Source: Streptomyces huasconensis (GTDB lineage Bacteria; Actinomycetota; Actinomycetes; Streptomycetales; Streptomycetaceae). From it: DNA of 64,000 nucleotides. The stretch is from positions 1 to 64,000 of the forward strand of contig RBWT01000005.1 in the NCBI GenBank assembly GCA_004010275.1, read 5' to 3'. Positions 9,623 through 17,595 of the stretch are shown one piece after another (positions within the stretch are counted from its first letter, which is position 1; each line of letters begins with the position of its first letter). The notes beneath the pieces are model-generated. The model worked only from the letters and a program-made list of their open reading frames with translations. It was not told the DNA's origin and ran no database searches. The position numbers and the translations under genes are program-made.

Positions 9623-10905
9623 ATGCAGCAGCCGATCTGGCGTCGGATATCCGCCACCCGCCGCGGTGCCGCCCTCGCGTCGGTCACGGCTCTCGCCCTC
9701 GCGGTCACGACCTCGGCGAGCACCGGACGCCTGATGGAGGACGCGCCCAGCGCGGCGGGACCGGTCTCGGCGCCCGCGGCGCCGCGCTCGGGCCGTGCAT
9801 GATCAGCGGCGCGATGGGCGTGCAGATGTCGGAGGGCGTGCCGACACAGCCCGGCTACGCCCGCTCCACCGGCACCGTCCGGGCCCTGAACCTCATGGTC
9901 GACTTCTCCGACGCGCCCGGCGAGGGCAGCGCGAAGGACCGTCTCGCGGAGTTCTTCCCGCAGACCTCGCATTGGTTCCGCACCAGTTCCTACGGGCGGC
10001 TGGACTACCGCCCCGAATCCCCCATATCCGGCTGGCTGCGGATGCCCAAGCCCTTCGCGAAGTACGGGATAGAGCGCGGCGCCCCCTTCGACCCCGGCTA
10101 CCGCGAACTCGTCGAGGACATCGTGGCGGCCGCCGACCCGGAGGTGGACTTCCGCGCCTACGACCTGGTGAACGTCCTGGTCACCCCGAACGCGGGCCCC
10201 TCGGCGCTCGACACGGTCCTGTCGGTGACCTTCGCCGGCAACCACGAGGCACCGGTCGCGGACGGCGTGCCCGTCGCCAACGCGTCCTTCGTCTACAGCC
10301 GCCAGGACGACGGCTCGGGCAGCTACCACGAGACGGGCTACCGCGTCCTGCCCCACGAGAACGGCCACGTCTTCGGCCTGCCCGACCTCTACACGCACGA
10401 CGGCGGCGGCGCGGTCGGCCACTGGGACATCATGAGCGAGGACTGGGGCGCCAACAACGACCTGCTCGCCTGGCACAAGTGGAAGCTCGGCTGGCTCGAC
10501 GACGACCAGGTCAGCTGCGCGGCGAAGGCCGGCACCACCGAACACCTGCTGACCCCGCTGGCCCGCTCCGGCGGCGCGAAGCTCGCCTTCGTCCCGCTGG
10601 ACGAGAAGACGGGGTACGCGGTCGAGGTCCGCACCCGCGGCGGCAACGACGAGGCGGTCTGCAAGCCGGGCGTCCTCGTCTACCGCGTGGACGCGGACGT
10701 GGACACGGGCCACGGCCCGATCACGGTCGCCGACTCGACCGCTGACAGCGGGGGCTGCACGCGCAGGCCGAACGTCCACGCCGAACTCTCCGACGCGCCC
10801 TACGGACCCGGCGAGACCTTCACCGACCGCGAGAAGGGCGTGCGGGTGACGGTGGCGGACGTGACGGACGACGGCGTCCACCGCGTCCACGTCACGCGGC
10901 CGTAG
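9623..10905 (+). CDS. Secreted M6-family (immune inhibitor A-like) zinc metalloprotease (frameshifted)
   Basis: The ATG at 9623 opens a signal peptide (RRISATRRGAALASVTALALAVTTSAS). The mature part contains HENGHVFGLPDLY, the HExxH zinc motif with the third ligand region, followed by the Met-turn-like GHWDIMSEDWG, as in M6 peptidases. Near 9793 one C is missing in GGGCCG, so the signal peptide and catalytic domain (GPCMISGAMGVQMSEGVP onward) are in different frames. The repaired protein is about 428 residues, a size seen for secreted Streptomyces M6 enzymes. The 3' end overlaps the convergent rho by 14 bases. Confidence 0.83.
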
Positions 10906-12088
10906 CGCCGTTGCCCGCCCCGGCGCCGGAGCCCGCCCCCGGCACGGTCTGCTGCACCTGCCGTACGAACGCGGCGTTGCTCGGGGTCTTCTTGAGCCGG
11001 TCGAGCAGCGTCTCCAGGGAACTCGCGCCGTCCCTGCCCAGCAGGGCGCGCCGCAGTCCGCGTACGGCGGTCAACTCGTTGGGCGGCAGCAGCAGTTCCT
11101 CCCTGCGGGTGCCGGACGGCGTGACGTCGACGGCCGGGAAGAGGCGCCGGTCGGCGAGGGTGCGGTCGAGCCGCAGCTCCATGTTGCCGGTGCCCTTCAG
11201 CTCCTCGAAGTAGTAGTCGTCGGCGCGGGAACCGGTCTCCGCGAGGACGGTCGCGAGCATCGTCAGGGAGCCGCCCTCCTCGGCCAGACGCGCGGCGCCG
11301 AAGAGCCGCTTGGGGCCCTGGATGGCGGCCGCGTCGACACCGCCGCTGAGGGTCTTCCCGCCGCTGGCCGCGGCGTTGTTGTACGCCCGGCACAGCCGTG
11401 TCAGCGAGTCGAAGAGCATGACGACGTCGCGGCCGTCCTCGACCATGCGCTTGGCCCGCTCCACGGCGAGTTCGGCGAGGGCGATGTGCTGCTTGGCGGG
11501 CCGGTCGAAGGTCGAGGAGAGCACCTCGCCGTGGACCGAGCGCCGCATGTCGGTGACTTCCTCGGGGCGTTCGTCGAGGAGGACCACCATGAGGTGGCAC
11601 TCGGGGTGGTTGCGGGCGACGGCCGCGGCGATCTGTTGCAGCAGTACGGTCTTGCCGGTCTTCGGCGGCGCGACGATCAGGCCGCGCTGTCCCTTGCCGA
11701 CGGGCGCGACGAGGTCGATGAGCCGCCCGGCGAGTGCGCCGCCCCCGGTCTCCAGGGTGAGCCGTTCGCGCGGGTGCAGCGGCGTCAGCTCCCCGAACCG
11801 GCGCCGCCCGCGCAGGGCTTCGGGAACACGTCCGTTGACGCGGTGCGCGCCGGTGAGCGTACGGGCCCGCCCCGCGCACTCCCCTTCGACGAAGTCGCCG
11901 CTCCTGAGCCCCAGTTGATGGATGAGCGGGGCGGGCACCTGGACGTCGTCGGAGGCGGGCAGACATCCGGCGCCGCGCAGGAACCCGCGTCCGTCGCGGG
12001 CGATGTCCAGAACTCCGCCGCAGGTGAGGGGAGTTGAGGTGGCGTGGGTGGCGGGGGTGGTGCTCGGTGCGGTGGTGGTGATGCTCAT
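10892..12088 (-). CDS. rho: Short transcription termination factor Rho paralogue
   Basis: A 398-residue Rho. It has an N-terminal RNA-binding region (GGVLDIARDGRGFLRGAG, DDVQVPAPLIHQLGLRSGDFVEG) and a RecA-type ATPase with Walker A APPKTGKT, Walker B VVMLFDSLTR, the Q-loop-like GGVDAAAIQGPKRLFGAAR and TGNMELRLDR. Housekeeping actinobacterial Rho is usually much longer because of a large N-terminal insertion, so this is probably a second, accessory Rho. ATG 12088 follows AAAGGACC. It could affect termination at accessory loci; no neighbour gives a specific role. Confidence 0.88.
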   Translation of the reverse strand: MSITTTAPSTTPATHATSTPLTCGGVLDIARDGRGFLRGAGCLPASDDVQVPAPLIHQLGLRSGDFVEGECAGRARTLTGAHRVNGRVPEALRGRRRFGELTPLHPRERLTLETGGGALAGRLIDLVAPVGKGQRGLIVAPPKTGKTVLLQQIAAAVARNHPECHLMVVLLDERPEEVTDMRRSVHGEVLSSTFDRPAKQHIALAELAVERAKRMVEDGRDVVMLFDSLTRLCRAYNNAAASGGKTLSGGVDAAAIQGPKRLFGAARLAEEGGSLTMLATVLAETGSRADDYYFEELKGTGNMELRLDRTLADRRLFPAVDVTPSGTRREELLLPPNELTAVRGLRRALLGRDGASSLETLLDRLKKTPSNAAFVRQVQQTVPGAGSGAGAGNGATAA

Positions 12089-12684
12089 GAGTGGGGTCCT
12101 TTCGCGGACGTGCGCGGGAGACGGCCCGGCGGGGCGGAGTGGACACGCCCCGTACGACGGGTGAGGAGAACTGCTCCGTGACGAGCAGCGAAGGGGAGCG
12201 CGAGGCAGAAGCGCCAGCGGAAGCAGACCTGAGAACCGGAGAGCCGGGGTGGTCTGTGCGCGGTGAGATCCCGGAACCGGGAGGAAAAGCGTGGCACGGG
12301 CGTCCCGATGGGACGTGCGGACGTGCTCTCCGCAAGGTAACACATGAGGGGGGCGGCGCGGCAGGGGCGCGGGCCCGGGCGGGCGCGGCCCGACGCCACG
12401 GGCCGGCTGCGGCGTGGCGGCAGCTACCGGCCGGGGCCGGGCTTGGCGTCGCGGCCCGCACGGCGGCAACGGCGTCAGCGACCGGACGCATCGGGCTCGA
12501 CGTCGCGGCCTCCCCGGCGGCGACGGCGTCGGCTACCGCACGCAGTCACCCGCACCACCTTCACCCGACGCCTCTCACCCTTCTCCGTCGGGGGCGACGG
12601 TGAGCTTGTCGAGCCGGGCGCGCAGGTCGCGGCGCCCGGACCCGCGCGGCCCGACGTCACGGCCCCCGGCGGCAACGACGTCAG
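12089..12684. other. Non-coding stretch upstream of rho, downstream of ohrR
   Basis: No convincing gene on either strand. The part next to rho should hold its promoter and leader. The distal half is occupied by the degenerate repeats described at 12392-12783. Confidence 0.6.
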
Positions 12685-12783
12685 CTACCGGACACAGTCA
12701 CCCGCACCACCTTCGCCCGACGCCTCCCGCCCCTCTCCATCGAGCGCGGCGGTGAGCCTGTCGAGGCGGGTGCGCAGGTCGCG
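12392..12783. repeat. Degenerate tandem repeats derived from the 3' end of ohrR
   Basis: Four imperfect copies of a roughly 40-base unit of the form GACGTCnCGGCC...GGCGTCAGCTACCGG lie at 12392-12430, 12445-12485, 12499-12539 and 12653-12691. A longer direct repeat pairs 12512-12631 with 12664-12783, including ACCCGCACCACCTTC and CGCAGGTCGCG. The last copy forms the end of the ohrR reading frame and its stop. This looks like repeated local duplication of the gene's tail followed by drift. Confidence 0.6.
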
Positions 12784-13200
12784 TACCTCGTCGAGTGAGA
12801 GGCCGGTGGCCGCGGCGATGGTGCGCGGCACGGCGAGGGCCTTCTCCCGCAGGGCGGCACCTTGCGCGGTCACCCGGACGGAGACGGACCGCTCGTCCTC
12901 GGCGCTGCGCCGCCGCTCGACGTGCCCGGCCGCCTCCAGCCGCTTGAGCAGCGGCGAGAGCGTCCCGGAGTCGAGCCGGAGTCGTTCGCCGATCTTCTTG
13001 ACGGGCAGCTCGCCGTCCTCCCAGAGCACGAGCATCACGAGGTATTGGGGGTAGGTGAGCCCGAGGTCCTTGAGGGCGGTGCGGTACACGCCGTTGAAGG
13101 CGCGGGCGGCGGCGTGCAGCGAGAAGCAGACCTGGCGATCGAGGCGGAGGAAGTCCTGGTCGTCGAGTTCGTCCGTGGCCCCGGCGGATGCGTTCTCCAT
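12685..13200 (-). CDS. ohrR: Organic peroxide sensor OhrR, MarR family
   Basis: A 171-residue MarR-type repressor. DRQVCFSLHAAARAF holds the single N-terminal cysteine that OhrR proteins use to sense organic hydroperoxides. The HTH (PVKKIGERLRLDSGTLSPLLKRLEAAGHVERRRSAEDERSV) is canonical. It is divergent from ohr at 13309, the usual arrangement. ATG 13200 fits homologue length; an in-frame TTG at 13230 would run into the operator region. The last 20 or so residues (GREASGEGGAGDCVR) are encoded by the repeat unit. Confidence 0.92.
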   Translation of the reverse strand: MENASAGATDELDDQDFLRLDRQVCFSLHAAARAFNGVYRTALKDLGLTYPQYLVMLVLWEDGELPVKKIGERLRLDSGTLSPLLKRLEAAGHVERRRSAEDERSVSVRVTAQGAALREKALAVPRTIAAATGLSLDEVRDLRTRLDRLTAALDGEGREASGEGGAGDCVR

Positions 13201-13227
13201 GCGCCCAGCGTACAACAATGCAGTGGA

Positions 13228-13247
13228 CAACTAAGTTGCGCACAACT
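13228..13247. promoter_or_regulatory. Overlapping palindromes, probable OhrR operator
   Basis: CAACTAAGTTG (13228-13238) is a perfect palindrome. It overlaps AGTTGCGCACAACT (13234-13247), which has five-base arms. They lie in the 108-base ohrR/ohr divergent region, where an OhrR dimer would repress both genes until it is oxidised. Confidence 0.6.
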
Positions 13248-13308
13248 GAATGGCGTGCTCTACTGATGGTGCAAGGCTGCTCACCCGCCGAGGAAGAGGG
13301 ACCGCACC

Positions 13309-13722
13309 ATGGACGCGCTGTACACCGCCGTAGCCACCGCCAACGGCCGCGAGGGCCGCGCCGTCAGCACCGACGGCCAGATCGACCTTCCGCTCGCCTT
13401 CCCCGCCGCCCTCGGCGGCGACGGCAAGGGCACCAACCCCGAGCAGCTCTTCGCCGCGGGGTACGCGGCGTGCTTCGCCAGCGCGATGGGCAACATCGCG
13501 CGCCAGGAGAAGATCGACGTCTCGGACGTCTCGGTGACCGCCGAGGTCAGCATCGGCAAGGACACGGACGGCGGCTTCGGCCTCTCCGTGATCATGCGCG
13601 CCGAACTCCCCGACCACCTCCAGGGCCCGGCCGGCGAGGACCTCCTGAAGAAGACGCACGCCTACTGCCCTTACTCGAAGGCGACCCGCGGCAACATCCC
13701 CGTGGAGCTGGTCATCGAGTAA
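13309..13722 (+). CDS. ohr: Organic hydroperoxide resistance protein Ohr
   Basis: A 137-residue Ohr/OsmC peroxidase. The two redox cysteines are in AAGYAACFASAM and THAYCPYSKATRGN, with NPEQLFAAG between the N-terminal strand region and the first cysteine. Ohr reduces organic hydroperoxides in the cytoplasm using lipoyl-protein electrons. Length and motifs are complete. It is induced through the neighbouring OhrR and followed by a strong terminator. Confidence 0.96.
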   Translation: MDALYTAVATANGREGRAVSTDGQIDLPLAFPAALGGDGKGTNPEQLFAAGYAACFASAMGNIARQEKIDVSDVSVTAEVSIGKDTDGGFGLSVIMRAELPDHLQGPAGEDLLKKTHAYCPYSKATRGNIPVELVIE

Positions 13723-13743
13723 CCCCCGTCGCCCTGGATCGAC

Positions 13744-13790
13744 CGAAGGGAGGGCCGCCGGCGAAGCGATCGCCGGCGGCCCTCCCTTCG
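13744..13790. terminator. Strong bidirectional terminator hairpin
   Basis: A perfect 21-base stem (13744-13764 with 13770-13790) around the five-base loop AGCGA, 22 bases after the ohr stop. No U-tract, as is usual in Streptomyces. It separates ohr from the convergent ArsR gene. Confidence 0.85.
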
Positions 13791-13877
13791 CCGTTCAGGT
13801 CGCGGGCACCGGAAGAGGACGGGCCCGGACCGCCGGAAGCGGCGATTCCAGGCCTGCGTCTTCTACAGGGGGCGCCG

Positions 13878-14237
13878 TCAGCGGGGGACGGTGCTGCCGA
13901 TGTTCTCTCCGAGTTCCTCGATGAGGCGGGTGATCCGTTCCTCGTCGCGCCGGTAGTGGGTCCACTTCCCGACGCGCGTGGAGCGGACGAGACCGGCGCG
14001 TTCGAGCGCGGCCATATAGGCGGAGACGGTGGACTGGGCCAGTCCGGCCTTGGCCTGGATGTGGCTGACGCACACCCCGACCGTGTAGGGGTCCGTGACT
14101 TCTTTGTTGACCGGGAAGTTGCCTTCCGGGTCGCGCAACCACTGAAGGATCTGGAACCGCACCGGGTTGGCGAGCGCCTTGAGGGGTTCCAGCAGGGGCG
14201 CGACGTCGACTGTCGTAGGCATGTCGTGTGTCGTCAT
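13878..14237 (-). CDS. ArsR-family winged-helix regulator
   Basis: A 119-residue ArsR-type protein. LLEPLKALANPVRFQILQWLRD, then AKAGLAQSTVSAYMAALERAGLVRSTRVGKWTHYRRDEE form the HTH and wing. The metal-binding ELCVCDL motif is absent; VGVCVSHI has one cysteine, so it is probably a non-metal sensor. ATG 14237 follows GGAAGG. Divergent from the MFS gene at 14442, whose promoter carries a candidate operator. Confidence 0.87.
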   Translation of the reverse strand: MTTHDMPTTVDVAPLLEPLKALANPVRFQILQWLRDPEGNFPVNKEVTDPYTVGVCVSHIQAKAGLAQSTVSAYMAALERAGLVRSTRVGKWTHYRRDEERITRLIEELGENIGSTVPR

Positions 14238-14344
14238 GGGCCTTCCGGAGGCGGACGTGGAGCCGATTACGGTTCATCGACGATAACCGATACGTTGCGC
14301 CGCCGAGCGCTGCCCGTTCTCGCGGACCAGTGGGCGGACCCGCC

Positions 14345-14375
14345 TTGACATTGCATATCGAGATTCTGCGATACT
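14345..14375 (+). promoter_or_regulatory. MFS promoter overlapped by a palindromic operator
   Basis: TTGACA (14345-14350) is a consensus -35 box, and GATACT (14370-14375) a plausible -10 with 19-base spacing. The inverted repeat TATCG-8-CGATA (14356-14373) fills the spacer and reaches the -10. Occupancy by the ArsR protein would block RNA polymerase. Confidence 0.55.
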
Positions 14376-14441
14376 CCGATCCGTTCACGTTCCGCACGGC
14401 ACGGTCCCGGACCGCACGCCTCTGCAACGGAGGGATTTCAC

Positions 14442-15644
14442 ATGCCTGTCGGGCTCATTGCCCTGGCACTGGGGGGCTTCGGCATCGGCCTCACCGAGTT
14501 CGGGATCGTAGGACTGCTGCCCGAGGTGGCGGGCGACTTCGACGTCTCCGAGGCGGTCGCCGGATACCTGGTCTCCGGCTACGCGCTGAGCGTCGCCATC
14601 GGTGCCGTCGGCCTGACCGCGGCGGTCGCCCGCCTCGACCGCAAGAAGGTCCTGCTCGGCCTGATGCTGCTGTTCGTCGCGGGCAACCTGATCTCGGCCG
14701 TCGCCCCGGCCTACTCGCTGCTCATGGTCGGCCGGGTCGTCGCGGCGCTGTGCCACGGAGCGTTCTTCGGAGTGGGCGCGGTCGTCGCCTCCGACATGGT
14801 CGCCGAGAACAAGAAGGGCAGCGCCATCGCCCTGATGTTCGGCGGCCTGACCGCCGCGAACGTCCTCGGTGTCCCGTTGGGCACCTTCGTCGGCCAGCAG
14901 TTCGGGTGGCGCGCCACCTTCTGGGCCATCACGGTCATCGGCGTCATCGCCCTGATCGGCATCCAGCTCCTGGTCCCGCGGCCCGGCGCGGACGGCCAGG
15001 CGAGCCTGCGCAGCGAACTCGCCGTCTTCCGCCGCGGCCAGGTCTGGGTCTCCCTCGCGCTCAGCGTCCTCGCCTTCGGCGGTGTCATCGGCGGATACAC
15101 CTACATCGCCTTCACGCTCACCGAGGTGTCCGGCTTCGCGACGAGCACCGTGCCGTGGCTGCTGGTCCTGTTCGGTGTGGGCACGTTCATCGGCAACTTC
15201 TTCGGCGGCAAGGCCGCCGACAAGTCCCCGAACGCCGCGCTCATCGGCATCCTCGGCGCCCTCGCCGTCATCATGAGCGTCTTCGCCCTCACCGCGGAGA
15301 GCAAGATCGCGACCATCGTCGCGCTGCTGCTGATGGGCACCATCGGCCTCGCGGCGGCGCCCGGTCTGATGGTGCGCATCATGAAGTACGCCGAGGACGC
15401 GCCCACCATGGCCTCCGGCGCCAACGTGGCGGCCTTCAACGTCGGCAACGCGCTCGGCGCCTGGATCGGCGGTCTCACCATCGCCGCCGGGTACGGGTTC
15501 GTCTCCCCGCTCTGGGTCGGTGCCGGCCTCGCCCTCGCCGGTCTGGTCGTCGTCGCGACCAGCTCCCTCAGCGGCCGGTCCACGGCCTCCACGGCCATTG
15601 CGGCCGGCGTCGGGCCCCGGCTGGAAGCGCAACGAAGTCGCTGA
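14442..15644 (+). CDS. MFS efflux transporter, DHA1 family (Cmx/AraJ-like)
   Basis: A 400-residue, 12-helix transporter. GFGIGLTEFGIVGLLPEVAGDF, VARLDRKKVLLGLMLLF (loop 2-3 motif) and the helix-5 motif GVPLGTFVGQQFGWRATF place it with DHA1 sugar/chloramphenicol-type exporters. It is divergent from the ArsR gene, a common Streptomyces pair in which the small regulator controls the pump. Substrate unknown. A strong hairpin lies about 130 bases downstream. Confidence 0.9.
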   Translation: MPVGLIALALGGFGIGLTEFGIVGLLPEVAGDFDVSEAVAGYLVSGYALSVAIGAVGLTAAVARLDRKKVLLGLMLLFVAGNLISAVAPAYSLLMVGRVVAALCHGAFFGVGAVVASDMVAENKKGSAIALMFGGLTAANVLGVPLGTFVGQQFGWRATFWAITVIGVIALIGIQLLVPRPGADGQASLRSELAVFRRGQVWVSLALSVLAFGGVIGGYTYIAFTLTEVSGFATSTVPWLLVLFGVGTFIGNFFGGKAADKSPNAALIGILGALAVIMSVFALTAESKIATIVALLLMGTIGLAAAPGLMVRIMKYAEDAPTMASGANVAAFNVGNALGAWIGGLTIAAGYGFVSPLWVGAGLALAGLVVVATSSLSGRSTASTAIAAGVGPRLEAQRSR

Positions 15645-15771
15645 TGCAGCGCCGAGTTCCGGATTATGGCGGCTCCCCCCTTCGGACGTCCAGCTGGAGG
15701 CCCCGCAGGAGCTGTTGCACAAGTGCCGGCTTTGTACGGGTGCCGAGAGCCGAGCGTGTCCCCCGGGGCAA

Positions 15772-15814
15772 CGGACGGCTTGAGGGCCCGGGGAAGAGCG
15801 CCTCAAGCCGTCCG
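15772..15814. terminator. Rho-independent-type hairpin between convergent genes
   Basis: A perfect 14-base stem, CGGACGGCTTGAGG (15772-15785) with CCTCAAGCCGTCCG (15801-15814), and a 15-base loop. It sits between the convergent MFS and YhgE-like genes and probably ends both transcripts. Confidence 0.75.
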
Positions 15815-15855
15815 GGTACTCCCGTCGGCGGGGGGATTGACCGACAGGAGCACGA

Positions 15856-17142
15856 CTATCCGGCGGCGGTCGCCGCCGGCTGGGGGTGGCGGGCGAGTTC
15901 CAGTGCCGTCGCGCGGTCGAAGCCGCGGCGGTCGTAGAGCCGGGCGACCACAAGCCCGGCGAGGAACGCCACGACCGCGTAGGCGCCCAGCACCAACCAC
16001 GCCCGGAGCAGGTTGGAGCCGAGCCCGTCGAAGAAGAGCAGCGAGCGGACGCCCTCCGTGACGTGCCGAGCCGGAAGGAAGTCGCCCACAGCCGCGGCGA
16101 AGCCCGGCTGTGCCTGGACGGGGATCGTGCCGCCCGACAGCGGGATGCCGAACATCGTCACCATCAGCAGCGCGATCACCTGGCCGGCCATGCCGAGGAT
16201 GGCGAACAGCGCCAGCGTCAGCAGGGAGACCGCCGCACAGCTCAGGCCGGCGAACAGCCAGAGCTGCACGGGCCGGTCGGGTTCCACGTCGAGGCCCCAC
16301 AGGGCGACGGCCGTCACGGCGCTGCCCGCCGCGAAACCGGTCACCGCGCCGATGCCCGCCTTCGCCACGAAGGTCGACGTACGGGCGATGCGTACAACGG
16401 GTCGCACGCTGCGGCGCGGGCCCATCTCCAGCGGGGAGTAGCCGAGCGCCGCGTCGACCGTCATGGTGAGGAGGACCGCGGGCAGCAGCCCGGCCAGCAG
16501 CAGGGCGATCGTCAGATAGAGCGTCATGGCACCGCCGGCCGTGGCTCCGGAGGTCGTCACTCCGGGCTCGGTCACCGTACGGACCGGGTCCTGGAGCAGG
16601 ATGAGGCGATCGGCGCCGGGGCGGGTGGCGCGGGCGCGGTCGAGGAGCTGTGTCCCCAGCGCGGCGGAGGCCTCGGTGGCGGTCTCGCGGGCGGCCTTCT
16701 CCGCCATCGAGGAGGCCACGCTCCCGGCGCCCTCGTTGCTCAGGACCGTCATCGCGGGTCGCTCGGGGCGGGCGCCGCGTGCGGTCAGCGACAGTGCCTT
16801 GCGGGTGAAGTCCCGCGGGATGACGAGTGCGCCATACGCCTCGCCTCGTTCCAGCAGCTTCCGGGCCTCGGGCAGCGACTCGACGCGCGTCCAGGAGATC
16901 CGGCCGTCGCGACGCGCGCTCTCTTCGATGCGGGTGCTGAGGCCGGTGCCGAGGTGGACGGTGGAATCGCCCGCGCGGGCTCCTTCGTCCGCGTTGACCA
17001 GAGCGAGGGGGAGGTCACGCAGGTTCGCTTGCGGATCGGCCGCAGGGCCGATGTACGCCAGGGTGATCAGTGCCGACAGGAGGCCGCCGATGATCACTGC
17101 CAGCCAGCCGCGAGGTTGTTTCCACAGGGTCGTTGCCCGCAC
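15856..17142 (-). CDS. YhgE/Pip-like ABC-2-type membrane protein
   Basis: 428 residues. One N-terminal helix (GWLAVIIGGLLSALITLAYI) is followed by a roughly 170-residue extracellular domain (DLPLALVNADEGA, GEAYGALVIPRDFTRKALSL) and a C-terminal block of about six helices, the layout of YhgE/Pip and ABC-2 permease relatives. DLPLALVNxDEG is the family hallmark. GTG 17142 follows AAAGGCGACC. No ATPase is adjacent. It is the last gene of a leftward group that a TetR gene at 20376 probably controls; such proteins often accompany TetR regulators and are thought to export or secrete substrates. Confidence 0.8.
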   Translation of the reverse strand: MRATTLWKQPRGWLAVIIGGLLSALITLAYIGPAADPQANLRDLPLALVNADEGARAGDSTVHLGTGLSTRIEESARRDGRISWTRVESLPEARKLLERGEAYGALVIPRDFTRKALSLTARGARPERPAMTVLSNEGAGSVASSMAEKAARETATEASAALGTQLLDRARATRPGADRLILLQDPVRTVTEPGVTTSGATAGGAMTLYLTIALLLAGLLPAVLLTMTVDAALGYSPLEMGPRRSVRPVVRIARTSTFVAKAGIGAVTGFAAGSAVTAVALWGLDVEPDRPVQLWLFAGLSCAAVSLLTLALFAILGMAGQVIALLMVTMFGIPLSGGTIPVQAQPGFAAAVGDFLPARHVTEGVRSLLFFDGLGSNLLRAWLVLGAYAVVAFLAGLVVARLYDRRGFDRATALELARHPQPAATAAG

Positions 17143-17182
17143 AGGGGTCGCCTTTCGGTCTGTTGGATGTGCGGTGGCGTGT

Positions 17183-17563
17183 TCAGGCCACCGCCGGGAA
17201 CCGTTCGCGCTGCCGTCGGAAACCTCGTTCCGCCGCGGGCGGGCGGACCACGAAGCCGTCGGCACGGCTGTCGGTCAGCGCGGACCTGAGCCGGTCGGTG
17301 GCGTCGGCGAAGCCCGTGACGAGGGTGGCGGCCTCGAAGGCCGGCGTGGTGGCGTCGCCGCACGCTCCGTGCTCCGCGCCGAGCAGTTGCGGTACGAGCA
17401 GTGCGTCCAGCCGTCCCCTCTCCAGCTCCATCACCAGGAGTTCGTGGAACGGATAGTCGTACGGGTCCGGTGGTGCGGCGGGGAGCGGCAGTCCCGTTCT
17501 CCGCTCCTCCCCTCCGTGCAGCCTCACCCCGAGTGACAGCCGTCTGGCGGCTCCGCCGGACAT
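17183..17563 (-). CDS. Hypothetical protein
   Basis: 126 residues with no family I recognise. PYDYPFHELLVMELERGRLDALLVPQLLG and AATLVTGFADATDRLRSAL suggest a small helical cytosolic protein. AGAAGGGGGAGAAC before the ATG is a very good ribosome binding site. It lies 40 bases from the next gene and 32 from the preceding one in the same direction, so it is probably co-transcribed with the aldehyde dehydrogenase and YhgE-like genes. Confidence 0.65.
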   Translation of the reverse strand: MSGGAARRLSLGVRLHGGEERRTGLPLPAAPPDPYDYPFHELLVMELERGRLDALLVPQLLGAEHGACGDATTPAFEAATLVTGFADATDRLRSALTDSRADGFVVRPPAAERGFRRQRERFPAVA

Positions 17564-17595
17564 GTTCTCCCCCTTCTGCCTTCTTCGTTCTGCGG

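Noticed and set aside
12392..12783. CRISPR or encoded protein repeat
   Set aside because: Copies differ in length and spacing, no consistent spacers, and no frame stays open through them.
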